A stretch of 33,257 nt of DNA. Source: JAIEPT01 sp038217425 (GTDB taxonomy: Bacteria; Planctomycetota; Planctomycetia; Gemmatales; Gemmataceae). This document shows, piece by piece, positions 22,923 through 30,198 of this stretch. A model generated the notes under the pieces. The model had not been told where the DNA came from, made no database searches, and was given only the letters and a program-made list of their open reading frames with translations. Position numbers and translations under genes: made by a program. The stretch is from NCBI GenBank assembly GCA_038217425.1, contig JBBQPM010000062.1, forward strand, positions 1-33,257. The letters run 5' to 3'. Position 1 is the stretch's first letter. The number at the start of each line of letters is the position of its first letter.

Positions 22923-23310
22923 TCGCCACTATCCCCTTCGAGAATGAGGCGTCCTGGTTCATCTCAACCTCCCTGAAATTCATTTCGAGCTATTTTGCGC
23001 AGTGAGGTCTTTTCGAGGGCAGCTTCGACAGCCTGAGCCGAGCCGCACGTCCAGACAATCCCCGCTCCGCAACAACTCGTGCGGCAAACGCAGAATGCCT
23101 GGAGGGGTTCGGGCCGTCGTCCCTCGCAAAGCAGAAATCGGGAAGCTCGCTAAGCGGCCACTTGAAGAAGTTCCCGACGTTTGGGATTTTACCACGGAAC
23201 GTGCCGAACGTAAAATCGATTTTGGCGACAGCTTCCCTTTAGATCGAAAGCCAGCCCGCACCAAATTGCCTCAGACGAACTCCTCGGAGAATAAGCCGTT
23301 CAATCCCGAA
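22923..23310. other. Gap of about 390 bp, possible degraded cassette end and doubtful ORF
   Basis: The first 15 bases repeat the leader of the cassette terminator but lack a matching right arm. An open plus frame runs 23002-23400 (GTG start, no Shine-Dalgarno sequence). Its middle part, EEVPDVWDFTTERAERKIDF, looks protein-like, but it has no good start and overlaps the convergent gene by 90 bp. I do not call it a gene. Confidence 0.4.
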
Positions 23311-23796
23311 TCATTTCCCTACCCTCTTTGCCAGTTTGTGAAGTTTCCTCATTGCCTTAACTTTATCCTCCATCGTTCGTCTCTTTCCATTCCTCCATAA
23401 AAACTCCCAGAGGCGGCGATACAGCGACGCTTCATCCTCCATAGCAACCTGAATCGCTCCAACCCCAAGGGCCTGAGCAACATCCGCTTCAGAATCCGAT
23501 TGCACTTTATGGCAGCCAAAATAGGCGCAGCCGAAAGGAGCATCGGCCCAAACCTCGCATAAACCACCACGGAACCAATGACATGAGCCGTCAGGCTTAC
23601 TTGCCGTCTTGAGGCAGCCACCAATATCCGCCTGCAAATGCTCAAACGCCCAACTATATGGCTCAGCGTTGACGGGGATGAGCCTGGTCAAATCTGAAGG
23701 AATTAGGTTGCCGGGTAGGCACCTACAGCAAGCCTTACACCCATCACAATCACATGTCAGTCGAACCAAGCCTAGCTCAATACGCTCGCAACTCAT
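23311..23796 (-). CDS. Cysteine-cluster protein of the YkgJ (zinc/iron-chelating) type
   Basis: The 161-residue product has a dense N-terminal cysteine set, CDCDGCKACCRC (residues 15-26), followed by LIPSDLTRL. Later come GGCLKT, GSCHWF and GLCEVWADAPFGCAYFGCH. This spacing is that of the YkgJ/UPF0153 family, thought to bind zinc or an iron-sulfur cluster; the biochemical role is unknown. The C-terminal 40 residues are basic and helical (LWRNGKRRTMEDKVKAMRKL). The start at 23796 has AGGGAG 7-8 nt upstream. It is followed on the minus strand only by the gap; upstream lies another minus-strand unknown gene. Confidence 0.75.
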   Translation of the reverse strand: MSCERIELGLVRLTCDCDGCKACCRCLPGNLIPSDLTRLIPVNAEPYSWAFEHLQADIGGCLKTASKPDGSCHWFRGGLCEVWADAPFGCAYFGCHKVQSDSEADVAQALGVGAIQVAMEDEASLYRRLWEFLWRNGKRRTMEDKVKAMRKLHKLAKRVGK

Positions 23797-23974
23797 TTGC
23801 CGTCTCCCTAAAATTCGGTTGCTTGTTCATTTACCATCGTCAGCCGCAGGTGTTGAAAACCAACGACTCCACAGAAGTCGGACCAGAAATACAAAACAAA
23901 AGAGATCCCATCATGTATGCCTTGCGAATCGCAGTCACAGAATGCCGCCGGTAGCCGTCCATGCGACCGCCTAA

Positions 23975-24322
23975 TTACTCATATCGAGACGCAACTATTA
24001 ACGGCGTGAACTCGCCGACACACTGCGGCGTCCCCCACCTTCTCGAAAAGTCCGCACCCACGAGCATCCCGCCACCTGACGCCACCGATTGCAGTTTGGC
24101 AGAGGCAACCATCAACCTCGGTAGGTTGTCAGCAACTTCAAAGAATGAAGTCGCCGAGTTAGGAGAATAGATGAACAACCATTTCTTGTCACCGATGCCC
24201 GGGTAGTCTTGCAGCAACCGTTTGCATTCGGCAACAAGAAACTCGGACTCATACTGCTGGCCGGTTAATCGGTCAAAGTTCTCTACTGCCCATTGATGCG
24301 CTTGGTCGTAAACGGATGGCAT
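23975..24322 (-). CDS. Hypothetical element protein, 115 aa
   Basis: The ATG at 24322 has a strong GAGGAGGGAAG site. The sequence starts MPSVYDQAHQWAVENFDRLT and includes FLVAECKRLLQDYPGIGDKK, KKWLFIYSPNSATSFFEVAD and a glycine-rich SVASGGGMLVGADFSRRWGT. It is soluble. I recognise no domain. A -10-like TAGTAT lies upstream with no matching -35. Together with the minus-strand genes on either side it forms a leftward cluster, but the terminator at 24432-24453 isolates it from the larger gene upstream. Confidence 0.68.
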   Translation of the reverse strand: MPSVYDQAHQWAVENFDRLTGQQYESEFLVAECKRLLQDYPGIGDKKWLFIYSPNSATSFFEVADNLPRLMVASAKLQSVASGGGMLVGADFSRRWGTPQCVGEFTPLIVASRYE

Positions 24323-24429
24323 TGTCTTCCCTCCTCGTTTTGCGAAGTTTTGTCGATCACAATACTACAGGAGCACCAATTCATGTAGCCAGAGCGACAT
24401 TCTGCGTAGCTACCCGCCAATGCAAAAAA

Positions 24430-24453
24430 AAGGCCGGATCATTTTGACCGGCC
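24430..24453 (-). terminator. Rho-independent terminator of the 298-aa gene
   Basis: On the minus strand GGCCGG (24453-24448) and CCGGCC (24437-24432) form the stem with a 10-nt loop, followed by seven Ts. It sits about 20 bp after the stop codon. An A-rich run on the other side could make it bidirectional. Confidence 0.85.
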
Positions 24454-24473
24454 AAAAAGAAGCGATTTTGAGT

Positions 24474-25370
24474 TTAGAGCCGCCATAAAGGACGAGGATC
24501 GAGCGGACAGTATTTCATGGATTCACCGTCATCTGACATGATAGTTTGCTCAAGGTAGGCGGCGCATTTTTTCATACCGCCTTTCATCAAGGTGCTAATC
24601 GCTCGTCTCATCGCTTGCCCTACGGTGCTGTGGATTGTCTGCGGGATTGTTCTCCCGCCGAGCTTTTTTCGACCTAGACCAGTAAGGGTTCGCTTAGATT
24701 TTCCGCCTTTCCACAGGAAGCTCTTGATGGCGTCAATCTCATCGGAGAGCCGACTTGCTTCCTTCTCATCGGCACGTTCAGATGCGACTTCAAGTTGTTT
24801 GCTTAGGTTGTTAAGTGTGTCTTTATACTGCGCAACTGCTTCCGGGTCGTGCTGCAACATCTGAGGGAGGGAACTCTCGGCAGCAGAAACGCCCGAAGTA
24901 ATCAGGTCCGCACGGCCAGCCAACACCAAGGATTCGATCCTTACGTCTGGATTTCCGAGAAGTTTGGCGTAGTAGCGAAATCCACGGTGATCGTGGAAGT
25001 ATCCGAACTCTGTTTGACCTAGGGTAGTGAAATGCACAACCCACATCTCGCCCACCTTCTCGAAGCGAAATGGGGCAGCGGCGGCGAGATCGGCTTGTTT
25101 GTCGTTTTTGAGGCCCATAGCACGATATGCCAGCGACTCAGTCCGAAGCTGCGACTGTTTCTCCCAGTTCGGCATCGAGCGCCAACGAAGATGCTCATAA
25201 ATCTCTCGTGTCGTTACCCAGTCCGGGCAATTGGATTCAATTACGAGATGATCCCCGCAGACCATGACCTCTGCAACGACATCCGCATCGTCGCCAGAGC
25301 CATAGGCAAGCGTCAATGCTCCTTCACCGTCAACCAGTTGCGATGAGATAAAGTCGATCATCTTTGACAT
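24474..25370 (-). CDS. Hypothetical regulator-like protein with coiled coil and planctomycete-type tail, 298 aa
   Basis: The start at 25370 has a GGAGG site. The N-terminal half is mixed alpha/beta (DGEGALTLAYGSGDDADVVA, HLVIESNCPDWVTTREIYEH). Residues about 180-220 form a coiled coil (LSKQLEVASERADEKEASRL). The basic C-terminal region (RTIPQTIHSTVGQAMRRAIS, then YCPLDPRPLWRL) resembles a tail I remember from planctomycete proteins, where a helical basic segment is followed by C-x-Y-x-P-D-P and W; that link is from memory and unverified. It is transcribed from the shared-type promoter P4, next to a perfect 8-bp inverted repeat, and has its own terminator. It may be a DNA-binding regulator of the element. 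Confidence 0.7.
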   Translation of the reverse strand: MSKMIDFISSQLVDGEGALTLAYGSGDDADVVAEVMVCGDHLVIESNCPDWVTTREIYEHLRWRSMPNWEKQSQLRTESLAYRAMGLKNDKQADLAAAAPFRFEKVGEMWVVHFTTLGQTEFGYFHDHRGFRYYAKLLGNPDVRIESLVLAGRADLITSGVSAAESSLPQMLQHDPEAVAQYKDTLNNLSKQLEVASERADEKEASRLSDEIDAIKSFLWKGGKSKRTLTGLGRKKLGGRTIPQTIHSTVGQAMRRAISTLMKGGMKKCAAYLEQTIMSDDGESMKYCPLDPRPLWRL

Positions 25371-25468
25371 GGAAACCTCCAGAAAACACCTGTGCTGAAA
25401 TTTACCAGAGCGGCGTTCGCCAGAATTCGGCGCTTAAGTAGCCGACTTCGGCATTCCGAAACCTCTCA

Positions 25469-25497
25469 ATTCTACCACGCAAGTGTCGAGTTGTAAA
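25469..25497 (-). promoter_or_regulatory. Shared-operator promoter P4 (minus strand)
   Basis: On the minus strand TTTACA (25497-25492) is followed by AAC, and after an exact 17-bp spacer by GTGG-TAGAAT (-10 at 25474-25469). It matches P1-P3, but the left arm of the dyad is degenerate. It drives the 298-aa gene, giving a leader of about 90 nt. Confidence 0.7.
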
Positions 25498-25500
25498 CCA

Positions 25501-25521
25501 AGTTTAAGCGACTCTTAAACT
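25501..25521. promoter_or_regulatory. Operator-like inverted repeat in a divergent region
   Basis: AGTTTAAG and CTTAAACT form a perfect 8-bp inverted repeat with a 5-bp spacer, 4 bp upstream of the -35 of P4 and about 140 bp before the divergent 442-aa gene. It is a typical place for a dimeric repressor or activator. Confidence 0.6.
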
Positions 25522-25661
25522 AGCTACAAATCCTGTCGCTGAGGGTCGAAAAAGGAAGTTTCACGAATTGTCGTCGGCGCTACACCTTTTGTCGCTCCAG
25601 TTGTTTTAGAGCGGTGCGAATGGTTCGCACTCGACGACATTGCAATTTGAAGAGTAGCAAA

Positions 25662-26990
25662 ATGAAGACCCGTACTGAGAAACGAGAGAATACCATCGCC
25701 GCAGCAAACACGCTGTCGGATTTAGCGCAACAGGCTGGTAAGCTCGGCTTACCTAACGAAGAATCCGAACTTGGTAAGCCTGGCTTACCTGAGCCGGAAC
25801 CTGAAGACGAGTCGTATTCCTTTGAAGAAGACACCGAGGGAAAAGATGGAGAGCAAAGCGAGCAGGCAACTCTCGCTTTCACGAAGAAGGACCGCTCGGA
25901 CTTGGATGTTCTCGAAAAGAAAGTAGACTCGGGAACTCGCCAGGCAGCAGAGGCCATCCGGGCAATTAGATGGCGGCAGTTGTGGCGGTTGATTGTCGAT
26001 GATCAAGGCAAGCAGCGCTACCCCAATTTCGATGATTATTGTCACGACCGGCTTGGGCACAGCCGCCAGTGGGTCACGCACCTTACGAACTGGCTTCGAG
26101 TCATGGAAGAAGGGGAGGCCCTGGGAATCTCCGTTCCACTCACTGTTAAGGCTGCACAAGGTCTGCTGAATGGCAGTCTTTCAAAAGCCGGAGGGCTACG
26201 AGCGGTTCTTGAGGAAGCCAAAGAGAATGGCGTACCGATGGACAGAGATCATTTACGAGAGATCGTACTTCGGCGAACTGAATTCCAAGACGGAGAGGAA
26301 GGGATGTCAAAACCTGCTGCCCGAACCTACGCCGACTACAGGCAGGATTTGAAGTCCATTAAGGAGCTTGGTGTCGGAAAGACTTCTTTGGACGTGGTTA
26401 ATCGTTCGAAGGCCCTCGGCGGAGATTTCGCCGCCAACCTTTATTCGCTATGCAAAAAAGAGCAGGTGATTCCGAGATCAAAGGATTTGCTGGCGATTCT
26501 GACGGGATCGGCGCTAAACGATGTTATTACCAAGTTAAAGGAAATTCGAACTGAGCAGCAGGAGACCGAGAAGAAGAAGGAACTCCTTTCCGCCCGTCGG
26601 AAACAGATTAGAGAATTGCAGCAAGAGGGCGGTCTTAAGAAGCTCAAGGAAGAGGCAAAGGCCCTAGAGCGTGAATTGAAACCCAAGAAGGCGAGCGATC
26701 TTCAGTCAACTACAGACGGAGGCTCACCTTCAGCGCCTACTGAGGAGAATGAAGATGCAAACGACTCGCCTGATGAAGCGGCAAGTCTAGTCCTTGACCA
26801 CCTGGCTGATGCTTTAGACTGCCTTGACGACGCCCAGACTTGTGACTTGCCCAACAGCGAGGAAGAATTGAATGCAATTCTGCTTAAGGCCAGGGAGTGT
26901 GCCATGCGACTCGGAAAAATCATCGGAAAAGCGAAGCAAATGCTCGCCGCCATTCCGCAACTGGTAGCCGTTGAAAGCGGTAGGAATTAA
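25662..26990 (+). CDS. Partition/HTH-like protein with acidic N-terminus and coiled coil, 442 aa
   Basis: The ATG at 25662 is preferred to a GTG at 25614 because the upstream codons look unlike protein and GAAGAG lies nearby. Residues 1-80 are disordered and acidic and contain two GKxGLP repeats. Residues about 123-144 (FDDYCHDRLGHSRQWVTHLT) form a helix-turn-helix of the kind seen in phage and plasmid ParB/KorB-like and replication accessory proteins. A long coiled coil follows at about 285-335 (EQQETEKKKELLSARRKQIR). The end is helical and acidic. DNA binding and partition or replication support are inferred. It appears to head an operon with the SprT-like and AAA genes, with 94 bp to the next start. 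Confidence 0.65.
   Translation: MKTRTEKRENTIAAANTLSDLAQQAGKLGLPNEESELGKPGLPEPEPEDESYSFEEDTEGKDGEQSEQATLAFTKKDRSDLDVLEKKVDSGTRQAAEAIRAIRWRQLWRLIVDDQGKQRYPNFDDYCHDRLGHSRQWVTHLTNWLRVMEEGEALGISVPLTVKAAQGLLNGSLSKAGGLRAVLEEAKENGVPMDRDHLREIVLRRTEFQDGEEGMSKPAARTYADYRQDLKSIKELGVGKTSLDVVNRSKALGGDFAANLYSLCKKEQVIPRSKDLLAILTGSALNDVITKLKEIRTEQQETEKKKELLSARRKQIRELQQEGGLKKLKEEAKALERELKPKKASDLQSTTDGGSPSAPTEENEDANDSPDEAASLVLDHLADALDCLDDAQTCDLPNSEEELNAILLKARECAMRLGKIIGKAKQMLAAIPQLVAVESGRN
25737..25789. repeat. Two in-gene palindromes 36 bp apart
   Basis: GGTAAGC-TCG-GCTTACC (25737-25753) and GGTAAGC-CTG-GCTTACC (25773-25789) are perfect 7-bp inverted repeats in the coding region for GKLGLP and GKPGLP. The 36-bp period keeps the reading frame. 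Confidence 0.85.
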
Positions 26991-27084
26991 TGGCTATCTT
27001 GTCTGGGTTTTTCACGTCCACGCTCTCGGCTTGCTGTAGATGATGCCGGTCGAGAGCATGGACGCCAACATTGCGGAGGAATCG

Positions 27085-27753
27085 ATGACCGAAGAGCAGA
27101 TGCCCACTTCTGAGCAATTTTCAAATTATCAAAAGGCTTGGGGCTATTTCAACCAAGAACTTTTCGACGGGAACCTGGAACCTTGCCTCCTGAATTTGTC
27201 CTCGCATCGAGGAAGTTACGGATACTTCTGTCCCCGGCGCTGGAAGAAGGGTGATCATGAGACGCACGAGATCAGCCTGAACCCCAACATGCTTGGACGC
27301 CCATTGGAGGACACGATGGGGACTCTGGTCCATGAGATGGTCCACCAATGGCAGCAGGACTTCGGGCGACCGTCACGTCGGGGATACCACAACCTCGAGT
27401 GGGCCGACAAGATGGAAGAGGTCGGCGTCATTCCCAGTGACAACGGAATGCCTGAAGGATCGAGGACCGGGCAGCGGGTGAGCCATTACATCGACATTGA
27501 CGGCAAGTTCGCAAAGGCGCTAACTCGAATGCCAAAGGAATTTGCTCTTCCCTGGCTAACACGGGAAGTCGAGTTGCTGGCCGAGAAGCCGAAGCAGCTA
27601 AAGAAAATCAAATTGACCTGCCCAGAATGCGAGGTCAGCGTGTGGATCGAAGTGATAAATGCCGACCACGAAGTCACATGCGGCGAATGTGGGGATTTGT
27701 TCCTGACTAAAGAAGCGCTACGAGAGCGAAAGGAAGAAGAAGAAGATGAGTGA
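27085..27753 (+). CDS. SprT-like zinc metalloprotease with zinc ribbon
   Basis: From the ATG at 27085, 5-6 nt after GGAGGA, the product is 222 residues. The SprT-like domain (about 10-130) has the active-site motif HEMVHQW (His83, Glu84, His87), with the third ligand probably in RRGYHNLEW. The C-terminal zinc ribbon has CPEC (179-182) and CGEC (199-202), followed by an acidic tail. SprT/Spartan-type proteins cleave proteins bound or crosslinked to DNA, and many phages and plasmids encode short versions. Its end overlaps the AAA ATPase gene by 8 bp, so the two are translationally coupled and may cooperate. Upstream in-frame ATGs lack a Shine-Dalgarno sequence. Confidence 0.85.
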   Translation: MTEEQMPTSEQFSNYQKAWGYFNQELFDGNLEPCLLNLSSHRGSYGYFCPRRWKKGDHETHEISLNPNMLGRPLEDTMGTLVHEMVHQWQQDFGRPSRRGYHNLEWADKMEEVGVIPSDNGMPEGSRTGQRVSHYIDIDGKFAKALTRMPKEFALPWLTREVELLAEKPKQLKKIKLTCPECEVSVWIEVINADHEVTCGECGDLFLTKEALRERKEEEEDE

Positions 27754-28711
27754 CTTCAAACTAACGCCTGACGAGGAACGAGCGCTGGCACGTCTGGAAG
27801 AAAAGTACGAGGACATCCGAAACCTGACAGAGTTGGTGGCAACCGGGTATAGCACCGGCTTCTACTGCCACGGTTGGGGAGGGATCGGCAAATCGTACAA
27901 CGTCCTGAAAACGCTGGCGGACAAGGGCCACAAATACATTCTCATGAACACGAAGCTCACGGCACCGGGCTTCGCCAAGAGCCTGGAGAAAAACAATAGG
28001 GGTCTGTTCGTCGTCGAGGACATCGAAAACGTCTTCGATGAAAAACCCGCCCTGAATCTGCTTCGCTCAGCACTTTGGGGGCAGCGGGACGAGAAAACCG
28101 GAAGAATGGCCCGGCCCATCGTCTACACCACAGGCCACGAGAACTGGAACTTCGATTTCGAGTTCGAGGGGGCGATCCTTGCAACCGGCAACCGTCCTCT
28201 GGGCGACATCCCAGAACTGCAAGCTGTGAAAACCAGAATCGAGGTCTACAAGCTGGAGACCGAGCGGGACGAAGTCCTGGCAGTCGGAAAGAAAATTGCT
28301 CTCGGTGGCTTCAAGAGCGACAAAGGCTTGCTACCGCCGCACAAATGCTTGGAAATCTTCGAGTTCTTCCGGGCAAACTTACCGGCCACTAAACCTCCCG
28401 ACCTCCGCATCCTGGACCGAGCCTATAACCGGCACCTTGGCCTTCAAGCCCTCGGCAAGATTGATCGCTGGCAACGCCTTCTTCTGTCAGGAATCAATGA
28501 AAGCTCGCAAGTGACGGTCGAGACGCCCGCTTTCCGACTTGCCAACGTCGATGCAATTGCCGCCGATCTTCGCTCGAAACACGGAACCGATTTCAGGCGA
28601 ATTCTTCCAGAATGGTCGAAGCTGACCTCAGGCTTCGGCAAGAGCGGCAAAAGTCTGGGCAAGACGGCCTATTACGACGCCCTGGAACGGATCGACAAGC
28701 GACGGCCATGA
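27746..28711 (+). CDS. Phage-type AAA ATPase
   Basis: The 321-residue protein has a Walker A GWGGIGKS (43-50), Walker B FVVEDIENV (88-96) and a sensor-1 asparagine in ILATGNRP (Asn149), all typical of AAA ATPases. The second helical part (EFFRANLPATKPPDLRILDR) is like the lid region. The shape fits phage ATPases related to helicase loaders and to putative partition or packaging helpers, but I cannot name a family. It starts 8 bp before the end of the SprT-like gene, with AAGGAAG upstream. Its stop codon overlaps the ATG of a 17-codon ORF (ATGA). A DNA-associated role in replication is inferred from the neighbours. Confidence 0.85.
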   Translation: MSDFKLTPDEERALARLEEKYEDIRNLTELVATGYSTGFYCHGWGGIGKSYNVLKTLADKGHKYILMNTKLTAPGFAKSLEKNNRGLFVVEDIENVFDEKPALNLLRSALWGQRDEKTGRMARPIVYTTGHENWNFDFEFEGAILATGNRPLGDIPELQAVKTRIEVYKLETERDEVLAVGKKIALGGFKSDKGLLPPHKCLEIFEFFRANLPATKPPDLRILDRAYNRHLGLQALGKIDRWQRLLLSGINESSQVTVETPAFRLANVDAIAADLRSKHGTDFRRILPEWSKLTSGFGKSGKSLGKTAYYDALERIDKRRP

Positions 28712-28761
28712 ACCAGTTCGGAGATTCCAGCAATTCCGTTGATTCCGGTGTTTCCGGTTGA
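28708..28761 (+). CDS. Possible 17-residue peptide overlapping the ATPase stop
   Basis: ATGA at 28708-28711 overlaps the ATPase stop codon. The frame encodes MNQFGDSSNSVDSGVSG, then TGA. The second half is three-residue repeats (SNS, VDS, GVS) generated by a 9-bp DNA repeat. Coupled translation is possible, but the DNA repeat may be the selected feature. Confidence 0.25.
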   Translation: MNQFGDSSNSVDSGVSG

Positions 28762-28849
28762 TTGCAAGAGCCGGTCGGATTGTTTTCGCAAATACAAACC
28801 GGAAATAAGGGAAGCGGAATCGCCGGAATGAGCGGAAACACCGGAAATA
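28723..28849. repeat. Facing arrays of 9-bp xxTTCCGx repeats
   Basis: Four 9-bp units on the plus strand (28723-28758) share the core TTCC. Five units lie on the minus strand in 28799-28849, four of them contiguous and the last offset by 6 bp. They include a 14-bp perfect inverted match (28743-28756 with 28833-28846). This is an iteron-like arrangement with about 40 bp between the arrays. The rest of the 28850-29025 gap shows no gene. Confidence 0.8.
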
Positions 28850-29025
28850 GACCAAAGCTAACCGAATAGAACGAGAACCGTGAACAGACGAAGAAACTCG
28901 TCAAATCCGCCAAGAAGACGAACCAAAGCGGCAAAAAGCGTATCTAGGTTGACGTAGCGAGACGAACCAGAGACCCTGAATTTGGCGGAACTACATAGAT
29001 GAAACGAAAAACAGTGAACGAGAAA

Positions 29026-29060
29026 GTTGTTTTTACAACCTTTGACCTCTGGGGTAGAAT
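29026..29060 (+). promoter_or_regulatory. Shared-operator promoter P2
   Basis: GTTGTTTTTACAAC (29026-29039) overlaps the -35 TTTACA (29032-29037); TAGAAT lies 17 bp further (29055-29060). It drives the 194-aa gene. It differs from P1 and P3 in the surrounding bases, so it is not a recent duplicate. Confidence 0.75.
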
Positions 29061-29108
29061 CCCGCCGTGTCCGAAACTTAAAACGTTCAACGACTAAGGA
29101 GCTAATGA

Positions 29109-29693
29109 ATGTCCAAGTACATTGCAACAACGCCCAGCAAGATCACCGAAAAGATTCGAGCCTTTTGTGGGAAACTTGTCATGGATGACCCGGAGTTCCT
29201 CGACGTACAACCCGAACCGACTTCCGACGTAGGGATGTGCTACCTGAACGCTGAAGCCACGGCGAAACGCCTCGGAGCCACGGTTGTGAATGGTTGGCTG
29301 ATTTGGGAGCAACCCGGAGTGTATCTCACCGCAGAGCGTCATGGTGTAGTCGAGTTGAACAACAAATTCCTCGACGTAACTCCGCAGTCGCAAGGGGAGA
29401 AGAAGGTTCTGTTCCTTCCCGACCGACTGGCTGGAAGTACACCGACGCCACAGGCCAACAAGTACGAACCGTTGGTATCACACCCGCTCGTTCTACGCTT
29501 TGTCGAACTTGCCCGAAGCAACTCGAAGCTAGAGATGACTGGAAAAATGTTCGGCATGGAATGGGCTCGAAACGACATCGAAAAGACTCGTCTCTTGGAT
29601 TCATTCCTGGCTCGTCCACGGTTACACAAGGAGCGAACGGATCGTCGCAAGAAGAAGAAGGACGCCCGACAACGCAAGAAACGTTCTCGATAA
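29109..29693 (+). CDS. Small protein with Cys/His/Asp layout, possibly transglutaminase-like, 194 aa
   Basis: The start ATG has AAGGAG 7 nt upstream. Residues 40-105 contain MCYLNA (Cys44), GWLIWEQPGVYLTAERHGVV (His78) and NNKFLDVTP (Asp89), followed by KKVLFLPD. That Cys-His-Asp order and spacing resembles a compact papain/transglutaminase-like fold in proteins sometimes annotated with SEC-C motifs. I infer that from memory and no catalysis is established. The last 25 residues are strongly basic (RTDRRKKKKDARQRKKRS), which suggests nucleic-acid binding. It is a single-gene unit under the shared-operator promoter P2. Confidence 0.7.
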   Translation: MSKYIATTPSKITEKIRAFCGKLVMDDPEFLDVQPEPTSDVGMCYLNAEATAKRLGATVVNGWLIWEQPGVYLTAERHGVVELNNKFLDVTPQSQGEKKVLFLPDRLAGSTPTPQANKYEPLVSHPLVLRFVELARSNSKLEMTGKMFGMEWARNDIEKTRLLDSFLARPRLHKERTDRRKKKKDARQRKKRSR

Positions 29694-29838
29694 GGACCTG
29701 AAGAATAGCAAAATCGGATTAGATCCTTGTGCACAGCGTCCGCCCGACGACTCAATCGCATCGTATGTTCCTTGCAATCCCCTTCCAGCTAATCGTTCCA
29801 AGGGATTTCCTATTACGCTAATCCTGCCACCGACATAC
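29694..29838. other. Short intergenic stretch
   Basis: No gene, clear terminator or promoter is visible between the 194-aa gene and the duplicated block at 29839. Confidence 0.4.
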
Positions 29839-29968
29839 TTGGCACCTAAGCGTATATTCGGCACCAATATTGAGCCTAATTTTTCAGATGTTGCATATTG
29901 ATGCCAGCTTAAGCGGCGTCGAGTAAGAATCAAAAAACAAATCATTGCGACTACGGCGCATTATAACC
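29839..29968. repeat. Duplicated non-coding block, copy 1
   Basis: About 130 bp, from TTGGCACCTAAGCGTATATT to CATTATAACC, match 31163-31300 in order with small indels. The block has imperfect internal dyads (GGCACC...GGTGCC-like, ATATTGA...TCAATAT). Its right end joins exactly to a truncated methyltransferase sequence. Confidence 0.75.
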
Positions 29969-30129
29969 CGAGCTTAGTTATTGATCCGTTTGCTGGCTCA
30001 GGTACAATTGGGTTCGTTTGCAAAGAGCTTGGAATAAGTTATATCGATACCGAAATTAACGAGACCCATTTCAAGATTGCACGAAATAGATTGGCCGAGC
30101 ATATACGGAATGAAGGAGGCGAAAGTTGA
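29968..30129 (+). pseudogene. Fragment of the methyltransferase gene (last 54 codons)
   Basis: The frame encodes PSLVIDPFAGSGTIGFVCKE through NRLAEHIRNEGGES and stops at TGA 30129, a near copy of the parent's last 54 codons with no frameshift. It has no start codon and no catalytic DPPW motif. It continues without a gap into promoter P3, as the parent gene continues into P1. By hand count there are about 28 mismatches over 226 aligned bases from 29968 to the Shine-Dalgarno sequence. Confidence 0.88.
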
Positions 30130-30159
30130 TTTTACAACCTCGCAATCCGGTGGTAGAAT
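30125..30159 (+). promoter_or_regulatory. Shared-operator promoter P3
   Basis: GTTGATTTTACAAC (30125-30138) overlaps TTTACA (30131-30136), followed 17 bp later by TAGAAT (30154-30159). Offset from P1 by exactly 7957 bp without indels, it drives the 186-aa gene. Confidence 0.75.
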
Positions 30160-30198
30160 CCGCTGCGTCGAACCCTATTACTTTTTTGGAGAATCACA

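Noticed and set aside
23002..23400. 132-aa plus-strand frame
   Set aside because: No convincing start, overlaps the YkgJ-like gene on the other strand, and the N-terminus looks non-coding; kept only as a note in the gap entry.
23820..23875. Possible fifth shared-type promoter before the YkgJ-like gene (GTTGGTTTTCAAC then GGTAAAT)
   Set aside because: The dyad is one base shorter and the spacing to the -10 is about 3 bp too long, so it does not meet the exact pattern of the other four.
29839..29968. Integron attC-like site in the duplicated block
   Set aside because: No RYYYAAC/GTTRRRY core pair is present and no integron integrase is in view.
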